Below the pieces are notes generated by a model. It worked only from the letters and a program-made list of their open reading frames with translations. It made no database searches and was not told where the DNA came from. From Mytilinidion resinicola (taxonomy: Eukaryota; Ascomycota; Dothideomycetes; Mytilinidiales; Mytilinidiaceae), in NCBI RefSeq assembly GCF_010093595.1, contig NW_022985448.1:1092471-1156470 (forward strand): a DNA stretch of 64,000 bases, in the 5' to 3' direction. Below are positions 10,970-22,022 of the stretch, piece by piece (the first letter of the stretch is position 1; each line of letters opens with the position of its first letter). The translations under genes and the position numbers were made by a program.

Positions 10970-11337
10970 GCTTATCGAGGAGTGAAGCGATTGAGAACTT
11001 GGTCGTCATTAATGGCGATTGGATGGCCTTCAAGTCGCTCTATGAATACCGTAATATTCTAGTTCCTGTCATGCAACTACGGGTTAAATATCACGTTTGT
11101 GGGTGGGATACAAGAACCCTTCTATCAGATCGACCTAAAGGAAGTCTGTTGTACAAAGCTTTTCGCTCAAGCGGTGCAGCGTAGGAGTCATCGAGCTCTT
11201 TATTTCTCACTTACCAGTTGAACGTCCTGAAGCAATCGAGTTTTAAATGGTTGTGTTCTAGCAGGGAAAGGCTCTATTTAAACCAGTCTAAGATCTATAC
11301 CAGCAGCACCGGAAATCTCGCGACACAAACGCCCATC
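10970..11337. other. Intergenic
   Basis: It holds the leader of the small membrane protein gene and the 3' flank of the aldolase gene. Short frames here have no family resemblance. Confidence 0.5.
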
Positions 11338-12328
11338 TCAATATCTAACTCCGCCTCCCACGCCCCCATTCGTCGGCTTCAGGATCTGAAGCGCGTTTCC
11401 GAAGAAGCCCGACAATGCACCAACATCATTGCATATACTGATCATATGAAACCCATTCTCCTGGTACATCTTCGCTTGCTCAACCCCAGTGCAGTAAATT
11501 CCCGTTCCCTTCCCATGCTGCCCTGCCGCCGCATGGATCTTTGCAATAGCCTCTTTAAGCTCCGGATGCAGCTCAGGCGTCAGAATAGGCCGCCCAATGT
11601 TATTCCCTAGATCAAAGGGCCCGATGAGGAGTACGTCAATGCCGTCGATTGCGGCGATGGCGTCGACGTTAGCTAAGGCTTCGGCGGTCTCGATCTGTAC
11701 GATTGTGACGAGGGAGTCGTTGGCTTGTTGAAGGTAGTCCATCAGGGCTACGGGCTTGTGAGGCCCGTCAGGGGAGGTTGAGGTGATGAAGGTGTTGGGT
11801 GCAAATGGTGAGCCGAAACCGCGATTTCCGAGAGGAGGAAACTTGGCGGATGAGACGAGGCGGCGGGCATCGTCGGGGGTGTAGAGTAGCGGGACGATTA
11901 TGCCGTGGGCACCAGAGTCAAGGGCTCCTAGAACCTTGTTAGGACATAGCTGTTGAGAGGTGATAGCGTCACGTGCGCTTCACCATCCAGGCTTCGTTTG
12001 CACAGATGCGGACGACGGGGCTGATGCCGAAACTGGCGACTGCAGTCACGGCTTCGTGCATTTGGGCGTCTAGGACGAGTTAGTGAGGCTGTTCTTCTAC
12101 GTCGAGAGAGCGTACTACCGTCGATGTTGCCATGTTCAGTGTCTACGCATATCCAATCAACTCCAGTGCTAGCCAGAGTCTTGGAGATGTTTGCTCCTGG
12201 AAGCATCTATATTGAGTATTTTTAGAGATGGAAAGTGAGGAGGGATAGGTATATGTATGCACCTGCCATGCTCCGAACGTTGCTCCGCCCTTCTTCAGAG
12301 CTTTGTGGAGTCGACTTGCGGATTGCAT
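11338..12328 (-). CDS. HpcH/HpaI-type class II aldolase
   Basis: Four reverse-strand exons (12328-12263, 12206-12119, 12069-11977, 11927-11338) encode 278 residues. Key residues match the HpaI family. His47 sits in DTEHGNID and Arg72 in SPVVRIC. The metal ligands Glu162 (VQIETAEAL) and Asp188 (IGPFDLGNN) are 26 residues apart, as in HpaI (Glu149/Asp175). Such enzymes cleave 4-hydroxy-2-oxo acids to pyruvate or a related product and an aldehyde; the exact substrate cannot be read from the sequence. The conserved MVKRALDSGAHG stretch is restored only if intron 3 (11976-11928) begins with GC, i.e. GCACGT..TTCTAG, with CTAAC at the expected distance. The ATG at 12328 is the first in frame. Confidence 0.87.
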
Positions 12329-12524
12329 CGTAGCAATTGATACAGAAGCAATGCCCAAGATGAAGAACGAAGTTGAATGGCACCAGAAGCAGCTCTCGGT
12401 AGGTCGTGATAAAGTTTTGGTGTTTAGCCGTCATATAACCTGTCATACCCCTCCACCCCTCTTCGTCATTACGGCTACCCCACAATATGCAGCACGCTAA
12501 AAAGGTCGAAAATCCCCGAGTCCA
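12329..12524. other. Intergenic between two reverse-strand genes
   Basis: A 196-bp spacer that includes the aldolase promoter and the 3' flank of the glutaredoxin-like gene. Nothing else is recognised. Confidence 0.45.
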
Positions 12525-12897
12525 TCACGGGTTCTTATCTTCCTCGGCTTCATCCATCAAACTCTTGACTTCAGCTTCTTTAAACCGATGCATCAGCTTT
12601 AGGACTGCCCCTGTGGTTGTCTCTTCTCCCGGTCTAAATTTATCGACATGAATCTACTCGAGTTAGCCGAGTACTCGGGGTGGGCAGACAGAGAGGGCGT
12701 ACCACAGGAGTATCAAACTCGTAAATCTTCCATTTCTCCTTCCCTGGCTCCATTACATCGATTTCGGTATATTCGAATGGCCGCTGGTCCCATACGTCTG
12801 ACAGGACACGCTTAGCAGAGTCACATAGGGAGCAATTGGCTCGTGTGAACAGGGTGATCTTGGAAGCATGCTGGAGGAGCCGTCGAGATGGGAGCAT
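12525..12897 (-). CDS. Glutaredoxin-like (DUF836) thiol protein
   Basis: Two reverse-strand exons (12897-12703, 12653-12525) with a 49-bp intron give 107 residues, similar to yeast YDR286C (about 114). A thioredoxin-fold start (KITLFTRANC22SLC25DSAK) carries the CxxC pair. It is followed by EYTEIDVMEP and the cis-Pro region FDTPVIHVDKF, which spans the splice junction. Family members are small thioredoxin-fold proteins of unsettled function. The upstream frame lacks an ATG, so the start at 12897 is used. The hydrophobic sequence just upstream in the same frame (LLSLLSPCRPIAILI) would need a non-ATG start. The gene is divergent from the CHORD gene. Confidence 0.85.
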
Positions 12898-13130
12898 GTT
12901 CGTTACGAAGATCTGAGATGATGCTGTAATAAGGATGGCTATTGGACGACACGGGCTGAGCAATGAAAGCAGTGAATTCGAAGGCGGTGGCAGAACCCAG
13001 ATCACGTGAACTCCATCATACCGCTTCTCCTTCCAGAAGATTCGGATTCTCGAGGTCCCATTTTCACTTCACAGTTATGAGCGGCTATACCTTCGTTAGT
13101 CTTTCAATCAACTTCGCATAGACGGCAATC
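12898..13130. promoter_or_regulatory. Divergent promoter, glutaredoxin-like / CHORD genes
   Basis: A 233-bp spacer between two start codons. It contains CACGTG at about 13003-13008, an E-box-like palindrome that bHLH regulators bind in fungi. Regulation by such a factor is inference. Confidence 0.45.
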
Positions 13131-14180
13131 ATGGCAAAGAAATGCGTCCACAAAGGGTGTGGGAAAGTCTACTCAGACGAGTCTGAAGAATGCTCCTATC
13201 ACCCCGGCCCGCCAGAATTCCACGAGGGACAGAAAGGTGTCTGAGAGCCCGTCCGTAATTTCTCAAGGCGTCAGAGTTGACACTGTACAGGTTGGAAGTG
13301 CTGCAAGCCTCGAGTCCTCACCTTCGACGAATTCCTCTCCATCCCGCCCTGCACCACCGGAAAGCACTCCGATGTAGACGAAACTCTAGCAACTGAGCCA
13401 GCGTCAGCAGCAGCTCCTGCTCCTGCAGAGCCTGCGCCTCCGCGTGTGCCTGTATCTATGGACAGCCTATCTGCAGCCCTGCCTCAATCCGCACCACAAG
13501 CAGCCCAGGCACGACCTTCACCATCACCAGCCCCACTAGAGTCTGAAGATGACGATCCCGATACACCCATTGTTACAGGGCAATCCTGTAGGCGTCGAGG
13601 ATGTGACGGGAAATACTCAGGGAATCGGGAAGGGGAGCAATGTGTGCATCACCCGGGTGCCGCTATATTCCACGAAGGCTCGAAAGGGTGGTCGTGCTGT
13701 AAGAGGCGGGTGCTGGAGTTCGACGAGTTCATGAAGATAGAAGGATGCAAAACGAAAGACCGGCATCTGTTTGTTGGCAGCAAGAAGAAGGGAGGGGAGG
13801 AGAAGCTGGACACAGTGCGGTATGTACGACGGCGAAGCAAGCTGATCACGGATACTGACAACAATAGCCACGACTTTTACCAAACCCCTTCTACCGTCAT
13901 CGCCTCTCTATACCTCAAGAAGATCGACAAAGCAACATCGACCGTCTCCTTCACATCAACCAATGTTGAGCTAGACCTACGGACCTCGGACAATAAGCGA
14001 TACCAGACCGACATGCCCTTCTTTGGCGAGATAAACCCTGAAACCAGTACCTTCAAGATCATGGGTACTAAGTTGGAAATGGAGCTCAAGAAGGCAAATG
14101 GGAACAGTTGGCCGGTGCTGAAGAAGGATGATCCGCTGACAGGAGAGATCTTGCAGACAGGTAGGGCTGGAAGGGTTTGA
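13131..14180 (+). CDS. CHORD-CS domain co-chaperone
   Basis: Three exons (13131-13236, 13291-13819, 13868-14180) encode 315 residues. CHORD-I spans about residues 5-65 (CVHKGCGKVY, ECSYHPGPPEFHEGQK, GWKCCKPRVLTFDEF), and the first splice joins GQK to GWKCC. CHORD-II starts at C135 (CRRRGCDGKY, CVHHPGAAIFHEG, GWSCCKRRVLEFDEF). A Pro/Ala-rich linker separates them. The C-terminal CS (p23-like) domain begins near residue 212 (HDFYQTPSTVIASLYLKK). Each CHORD binds two zinc ions. Proteins of this layout (CHP-1/Morgana, RAR1 relatives) work with Hsp90, partly in stabilising client complexes including NLR immune receptors in plants. The ATG at 13131 directly precedes the first CHORD cysteines. Confidence 0.93.
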
Positions 14181-17100
14181 AGAGTCGCTCAAGAAAACAA
14201 TGGATAATGATCTAAGAAAAGAGTAATGACATAGATGATGGCATGAGATAACCTAGTCTGTGAGTTCAAGTATTGGATTCCTGCAATGATATATCGTTTC
14301 TTCTATATACTGCTTGCCCTGAAGCAGCTCTTCGTCCACCATATCTCGCATTATTTTCCGCCGGTGATGCCCTATTCCGCTCACGCTTCGTCAAACTTTG
14401 ACCTCCCAACTGAAAAAAATCTATCACGTCTTACAATCTTATCTCGTTCATTTTTTCCTTGGCTCTCAAAGTCTCCCAACCTACGCCTCCGGCATCACAA
14501 GATTCATTGGCCGGCGGATGTAAGATTCTCCTCAGCGCTTCGTGCTATGCTGTCATCGAAATGGGGCGCACACGCCCAACATGCGGAAGCTTTCGTTACA
14601 CAAAGTTTGTATTTCCTCCGCCTCAAAGCGCAGCGGTGTAGGACTGGCGAGCCACAGCCAATCCAACGGCGACATGAACTCCGAAGCCTCAACGCATGAC
14701 GCTTTTTCGGATCCGGATCATACCTGAAGCCCAATCGGAGACGAGGAATGCTCGGATTCGGATTCGGATTCGTCAGCACATTCCTGTCGCTCCCACCTCC
14801 TGACCGCCCGGCCCGGAAACCCACGATCATCCTCCCATCGCTCAACTCTTTGTTAAGTACCGGAGCTGCCACTATAGGCTGCGATAGCCACATCCCTCCG
14901 ATATCCCCCTTTCCGCATCTCCCCTATCTCGAAACTCAATCTCGCAATCATATCACACGCCCTTCCCCTCCTCTCACAACCAATCATAGTCCCTCCGACT
15001 CCCGATATCAACGTCAGAACATCCCCTCTCGCCCCTGTCTCCACAGTCTGTGATCACAGTCAGTGCGGCAAGGCGGTTTCTATTGGACTTCACAGCTAGC
15101 GGGGGCGGAGAGAGTCGGAGAGGGTGTCAGCTGTCAGGCCGAGTATCGGAGGTTTGAGAGGTATATAGAAATCGGGTCCCACGCGTTCTGGGTCTGTTTC
15201 TTCTGCAGAGGGGCTTGTGGGACTTGGGTTTGGGGGTGGGATTCTCAACAATATGGTAAAGTAAGATTTCCATGGCATTGTCTTCAGTTGTCTCTTTGTG
15301 GCAGAACTACAATCTGAATTTGCGGTGGGGTGTGATGTGGTGTGGTTCAGTGCCGGATGGAAGGCTGAGCCGATGGGTCTTCGGAGCTGGTGGGGGGCCA
15401 GTATGGGGGCCACGGAGGCCAATGGGCTTTCCTTTGGTTGTTTCCTTTTGGGAAAAGGAAAATCGAGTTTGTGTGGTCATTCCGGCTGACCATTGCTGTA
15501 TATTCATGCAGACTGTGGGATAGGTGGTGTGGTGTGCTCTTAAAAATCTGGGCGGTTGACGGGTCTCATGTCTGGAAATGTGGATTTGCTGAACTATTAG
15601 AAAATGGCTGGCGTCGATGTCCGACACTGGCTCTTGGAACTGTTGGCAGCGAAAGCCGACTAAGATCTTTGCCTCGATGGAGCCGTTGAGCAGTTCCATA
15701 ATTACGATATCAGAAGGCTATATGAGCGGTCGAAAAAGACCGGGAAGTCATTGGCTATGATGCGCAGGCTTCGAACACCTCGGCACCGTGATGGATGTGG
15801 TTCGTGAGACTCGTCAAATCGAACGACGAACAGAGACATGCAGCGCCTAAGAGAATGGAAGCCTGTCGGATGGGAAAAGATGGGAAAAGATGTTTGCCGG
15901 CTCGTCAACAAAACCGAAGTCGTCTTCGCATTATTGAACTACCACAATCAAAACGAGCGAATGATAGCAGTCAGCAACCTCTCTTCAGTATGTTGGAGGG
16001 CGGGCTTTTCGCTTGAAACGAACGGAACAAAATCTACACCGACTCGACTATATGAGCCGTCGATTAGTTGCAAAATCGATGGTAAACCCGCTCCATGTCA
16101 GCTTGTGTAGTCATGGGCGGGCTACCGCGTCCTATCAAAGCTTTGCAGATTACTGGCAACATCAACGAAGTGCGCTCGTTCGACCGCCCTTGATCACAAG
16201 GCGACATGGTCAATATCACACACAGGCGATGTAAGTGGGACTCGGTTTGTCGTTTTCAGCCAGCCACTGCCATTGAAGAATGTTTCTCGATTCGTCAACG
16301 ATCGGAACGTTCCTTTCGATGGTACTCCTGGTTAGCTGTTCGGGACGTATGTGGATACTATCCTTCCCATAAGAACATGCTGTGTCCAGGTGCTTCCCGC
16401 CTGGTTACTGCGCAACATAGCAATCGCTCCGTAGTAATTAATGGAGCGTGGTGGCGTTGGTCTCAGAATTTGCGAGATTAAAAGCCTTCTGAGTAGCCTG
16501 AAGTGTCTGGAATGCGTTCAAAATCAGAAAGGGGTCGCCGAGATGTTCATGGCGCCAGGCCTTTTGATTCTTCTAGTCGTATGAGTCAGAGGACTAGACG
16601 ACGTCTTGTATGATCAGCAACATGTGGACAACTCTTGCGTCGATGTCATGCTATGGGAGAGGTGTTCGGGGCACGAAGATTCAACGGAACTTGTCATATG
16701 ACTGGCAGCGTTCTCCTGCGCGGCAGAAGAACGATGGCAAGGGAGACCTTGATACGGCTTGGAAGTCAAGGAGGCAATTGCTACACGAGCAACGGCAACT
16801 ATTGTACGATGCCTGTGTAACAAGATTACGAACGCGACTATGAGAGTGATATATGATTGTTCAACGGGCCGCGCCCATCACATTCGGAGAGGATGCAACA
16901 AAATTATTGCTGGAGCACAATGGAAATCATCAACCACCTGGAGCTCGTTCATGGAGCAACAACATATGCCGCGGTTTTGGTATATGCAGAGTCCGGGTCG
17001 GCTTGTCTGCTAGCCTTTTACTGCAAAGGCAACTGCCACCAAGCTCGAGTATCGGTCGGCGGAGGATCATGCAGGGAGTGTTCCTTTACCTATGCCAGGA

Positions 17101-19955
17101 AGTGCTCCAAAATTTTAGTCGTAGGTCTGGAATGCGACTTGTGACTAGAAACCAGCCCAGATACTTTATGAGTCTAGAATCTTGGTCTTGTCTCGAGTCC
17201 TACCAAGTCTCTAAATATACGCTCGAGGGCAGCTTCATGGATTGCGTTGGGAAATCTTTGCTCCCGACCTAGTCATCCGATATTTCTCATGACCCGGCGC
17301 TCGATCAAAGCCTAAAAAGGTAGACCTTGAATTTCTCAAGTCGGATCAACCGGATTGCTGAAAAGGATTCCAGTTGGACTACTGCCCTAGGATATCGACT
17401 TGGTTATTCCATAGCCCGTATCCAAGGCCTGACAAGTAGGACTTCCAGTTCTGCAACTTTCACCAGCCACTCTCACTCCGGTCCATGTGGGTGGTGGCGT
17501 ATAGACCGGATCACCTCTGAGCTAGCACATTTCAGACGCCCTATTCCTCTCTATAGTATGAAACAGCTCTCAATTCCAACCTGCTGTAATATTGGAGCGT
17601 TTCTCACAGCAATGATTGCCGGAGATCCAGCTGAACTACAGCACCACGTCAGCTTATGGATCAGTATCATTCCTAGCCTTCTAATTCCTGCAGAGCTCTG
17701 TTGAGGAGGGCGAAAGTTCAACGCACCCGGGACTCATGACCAACTGTATCTGGTAATCGATTGATAAACAAACACGCTTCTGAAAACAGCTCGATGTCTT
17801 TGCTGTCGGATTTCAGACTCTACTCGTGGTAAAAAAAAGAAAGGAAGGGAGTACTGTGGTCCGTGTCTGGTACAGTTACGAAATTACACTTCACCGTCGC
17901 CTACGCCCATGATGGAGTTCGCACTATATCAAAGAAGGAGTCCGAGCGATGTCCAGCTGTGCCTTCCCAAACTCGTGATACTGGAAATACCTGGTCACAA
18001 GGTCGCAAGCTAGATAATCACTAGCAGACAAGCTCAAAGTGCACGCCCTGAATCCCTCCGCGGTTCGAAGTCGTAAACCAACTCTACGAGAACGTTGTGA
18101 GTGCGATTCAGACATCACAGACGCGTGAAAAATGGGGCCTATTTTCAACTGGAAACCTCCTCCATGATTTATGGCAGTCTGTGCCGAAGTTCCAACCAAA
18201 AGATCGAATAGTAATAGAGCTTGCGAGACCTCACCAAACCGCTCCGAGGGCTCTCCAAGGTTCAATTATGCGCTTCCTGTTCCCATGATTAGATTTCAGA
18301 GAAATATTCTTCTGAGAGCGCAGGCTCAGAGGCTTTCCTCGCCATCGCCAAAACCACGGTCGGCTTCAATCGGATAATATGCGAAAAATAATTATAATTG
18401 GCTTCGGGTCTTGTTGGCAAAGATCTTGAGGCAGCCAATGGCCGCGGTTCCGAACTTAAGCTTCCTTACGAGGATGACAGAGCGGTATAGTCTAGTATAC
18501 CAGGAGACAGACGATGCCTGGAGTTTTCGAAGGGGGTAGCCCACACATCTACATGTGTAGTGTGTTGCCCCAGCGTCTTCGACAGAGTCCTGCTACTGAA
18601 CCGTTTGAAATCACGATGAAATGCGGAGCAACTGCTAAAAAAAAAGAAAAGAAAAAAGCAGACCTTGAGCTACTATGGCCGATGCGCTCTTCAAAATCTC
18701 GGATCATCGCAGCTCATGTGGGAGCTTCGTGAAGTATTAACACTTCCCTGTCTGCAATCGTCATCAGCAAACGCAGTATATCTCGCCGTCTCAATCAACA
18801 TCGGCTATGATTGAGCGAGATGTTCTCTGCAATTTAACTCGGTCTCGATTCATGGATCTAAGTCTTCGTCACCCAGTCAATCTCGACGCCACACTTGATC
18901 ATGATTCAGTCCCTGCCAGAGCTGTCTGGGTAAACACAGTTCACCGACACGACGCATATTACGCGTGAGTCGCTTCGCCCCAAAAATCCCGGAGTCCCGA
19001 TGAAAAGGCTTTGCTTTCCCCGAACCGAGTAACAGATTGCACACGAGGCGCAGCCTATGATCTGCCAGAATCGCGGGATCGTGGTATGCTGAATGAACGC
19101 AGCGGCACTCTAAAAAAAGTGGTTAAGATAATGATGAGCGAGCGCTCCTCGGGTGTCCTATCCCTCAGAAGTAGAGTTTGAAAGATGGTGTTTCCACACT
19201 CAATCGGCCCACCCATTGCCGATCAGACCTGAGATACCGTAATGTTATGGAATATACATTGAAAAAGCAACTGCACAAATTTGATGTGAGCGTTGACTGG
19301 AAATTACTGCTCCAGCCAACAACAGAACATCGTTGGAGCAAATCATCTAAGACTTGCGAACGGGCGCAGTAGAACTCTTGTAGTTTTGTGGAGATTTGAA
19401 GCTCTACTAGCATCAGGAATGGTTCGCACTCATTGCGATGAGAGTATAGTTGCCAAATGACCACCGGGCTTGTCTGGCGCAACTTCCAGCACCTCACAAA
19501 TCCTTCCTGAGAAATACTCCAATGTCTGGGGCCCAGATGTGCCTGAGATACGCAGAAAGCAGCTTTTATGGAGATCCTCCAGAAATTTTGCCAGCCACAC
19601 CCCAGTGAAAGAATTTAATATGGTTGTGGTTCAAACCAAGGAAGATTATTCGAATGCTTGGTCCGCTTCGGGCCATGATATCGCTCTCAGTCACGCTGTT
19701 CATACATGCTTCGGCATGACTACGGCCCCGAAAACTGCTTCGCTCTTGGATAGTGTTTGCCTTTCCTGGCACTGAGTTTCATCAAACACACCCGGAATGG
19801 TGTGTGATGACCCTGCGGGGGCTTTTGTCTTTCAGAATGCGCTCTTCTGGGGTTTATGTCTGGAGATCAAGATTACGAGATCCAGGGATACTCTTGCCGC
19901 TCCTTATGTCCGCCAGGAAACTTTCAAACTCAATTGCACATACGCAAGAAGTCCT
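14181..19955. other. Gene-poor stretch with balanced base composition
   Basis: No gene or transposon is recognised over 5.8 kb. GC content is close to that of the gene block and there is no TA-rich RIP bias. Several frames stay open for 60-140 codons on both strands (for example 14286-14699, 16853-17272, 17327-17704, 17924-18265 reverse), but none shows a family motif or coherent splicing. Local features: three GGATTC-type hexamers near 14755-14775, a duplicated GGGAAAAGAT near 15869-15889, and an A-rich tract at about 18635-18657. It may be old decayed coding sequence, a non-coding RNA locus or spacer. Confidence 0.4.
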
Positions 19956-20009
19956 GAATAATAATAATAATAGCTATTAGGAAGGGCTATTATCATTATT
20001 ATTATATTC
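19956..20009. repeat. AT-rich inverted trinucleotide hairpin
   Basis: AATAATAATAATAGC is followed after a short loop by GCTATTATCATTATTATTAT. This marks the change from balanced spacer to the repeat-rich region and could be the edge of an insertion. Confidence 0.45.
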
Positions 20010-20359
20010 TATTAAGCTGTTGTAGATCCCGTTAGGGTCCGTGCAGCTGCGCTATCTAGGCTTATTTACAAAGGGAAACCGTTTGCTGCCTTGCAGCGTT
20101 CGGATGAAAACCTCGCTTTCTGTGGTGTACAACGCTGTGCGTTCGTAGTTGTTACGTGCGTCTGCTGGGGACACGTAGCAGCTCTATAAACTTCACTACA
20201 GAGTAAGCCATCTTGATGCGTTCTCCTGGATCTGCTAGGTACATGATATATTTACTAAATATACAGCAGGTTTGATCCAATAGAGCTACCTGCCTAGCTC
20301 CCCTGCTATAGTTTTCCACGCGGAGCGTTTCCACGGTGTCCGGTGGAGAACGACACCAT

Positions 20360-21890
20360 CTCCCGCCTGTATGCACCTAATTTGCACCATAAGCCTATTA
20401 TAGCAATTTGCCGCTTGCTTCCCTCTAATATAATAGACCGACACGCGCATCCGTCCTTTCGGGCTACACAGACAGTGTCACCAGCGAGGTGTTAATCCTC
20501 CTCCCAATGTAATAGCCACCAGCCGGCTGGCTATGCAAACTAGATAGGACGCACGCTATCCCATCCGTTTCGTGTAGAGGCACTGTACAAGCCGGAGAGA
20601 GAGAGCAAGCCTGTTCCCTCCTGTGCAGAGGCGCTGCATAAACCAGAGAGGATGCGTGCATCCCTCCTGTTCCATGCAGCCGTACACAAGCTGGAGAGGG
20701 CAACAGCTCACGTGACACCTCCCCACCCCTACACCACCAGCCACCAGCTGTCTATCACGAGTCCACCAGGCGTCCGTAGAGACCTGGAGCTGACTGTCGC
20801 TGCCATTGTATACCACGCCCCACGGCTGCTGCTAGCCGGACCCGGCAGCAGCCCTTTCGCGTTACCTGTGACGCTCTCGCGACGACAGGCCGACCGTGTC
20901 TTGCAGATGTAGGCCCATAACAACCCCACGCCGGGCGGCTGTCAACCCTCCGCCATCTACTAACCAAACTTGCCCTCCTCTTCTTGTTATTATTGTCCGT
21001 TCCAGCTCCTTTTCCTAGTCCCCCCTATGTCCAAGGCCTGCGCCTGGCCGCCCAATGTCGCTGTCCAGTCCAAGGGTTGCCCCAGCGTCGCGTCCAGGTC
21101 CAAGGACTGCACCTGGCCGACCAATGTTGATAGGAAGAACAAGGCGTCGAAGAGGATTAACGTCGTCAGATTTAAAGAAGGATCTAGATAAGCACAGAGG
21201 TGTCCTATCGCATCGCCAGGCTTGTGCCCTCTTGCCTCCTGACAACAAGAGGACCCTCCCTGCCGCTCCCACTGGCAAATGCAGGCGCCAGCTTGTGGTT
21301 CCAGTTGGGTGCTGAATAACAATATGTCGGGTGGTTTTCAAATCGTTCCTCTGTTTGTTGAAATTGGCTGCTGCTGTCGAATTTTGTTGTTGTCGAGAAT
21401 GGTGGTGGCAGGCCGCCAAGCCTCATGAAAACTCTGCCTCTGGAGCTGCGCGGTGGACGATGTTTTCAAAGGCGTCCACTTGCAACGACAACGTCGTGCG
21501 CTCCTAGCGGACGTGATCCTTATACTTAGCTCGCTCAGGAGAACAAGATAAGTGGGAAGGAACAGCCCGCACGACAATACGGGCCGGATCACGAGTTTGG
21601 TGTTCCCCCTCATGCAGGGCCGCCACCCCGGTCGGTACCTCTGATCGGAACGACTGCTAATTCTAGCTAGCGCAGAATTACTACATAGGTACTTGTAACG
21701 TAATCTGACGTGACAGGGTCGTGGCTGTGCAAGTTCTTAGCAAGCGGGCCGACCTAAGCCCCGCAGCCTTGCGATTAATCTCTTGCCCCTCTATTAACCA
21801 GCACACGTCTTGTAGATTCACCACCGTACAACCCTATAGCCGGAGCGGGTCGGCCACCCTCCCTGCTACTAGTGGCGACATTAAGAGTCA
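20360..21890. repeat. Left inverted arm flanking the F-box/ankyrin gene
   Basis: This stretch is the reverse complement of 24100-25480. The block 20886-21632 is almost identical to the reverse complement of 24360-25106: translated frames of 110 and 73 residues match fully, and a third of about 90 residues differs at two positions. Outside that block the match continues with many substitutions and indels, from GCACC..AAGCCTAT near 20370 to the GGCCACCCTCCCTGCTA stretch near 21870. Short frames in the arm are not convincing genes. There is no RIP bias. Confidence 0.8.
20525..20725. repeat. Degenerate tandem repeat present only in the left arm
   Basis: Units of roughly 50-60 bp recur, each with a CTGTRCARRCCRGAGAG-like core followed by CCCTCCTGT. 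The corresponding place in the right arm (about 25270-25330) lacks them and has unrelated sequence. It is therefore an insertion or local expansion after the arms separated. Confidence 0.5.
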
Positions 21891-22022
21891 AATCATCTTA
21901 GTGCTGGTCAATCCCACTTTTAAACGCGCTTACTTAGCCACCCTGCAGCCACTATTCTCTTTAACTCGCTCCTCCTTTTAGGCGTCCTTTATTACACCTG
22001 CCAGCTAAATGCTACTTTGGCA

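Noticed and set aside
14286..14893. Overlapping open frames on both strands
   Set aside because: No motif, no introns that join, and GGATTC-type repeats inside; both strands are equally open, so chance is likely.
15600..17705. Possible decayed multi-exon gene on the plus strand
   Set aside because: Several 60-140 codon frames look superficially protein-like, but adjacent frames are equally open and no family motif or consistent splice chain emerged.
20990..21419. 110- and 134-codon reverse frames repeated in the right arm (24502-25003)
   Set aside because: Their identity in both arms follows from the near-identical DNA; frames are open on both strands and have no domain signature, so they are not evidence of a conserved protein.
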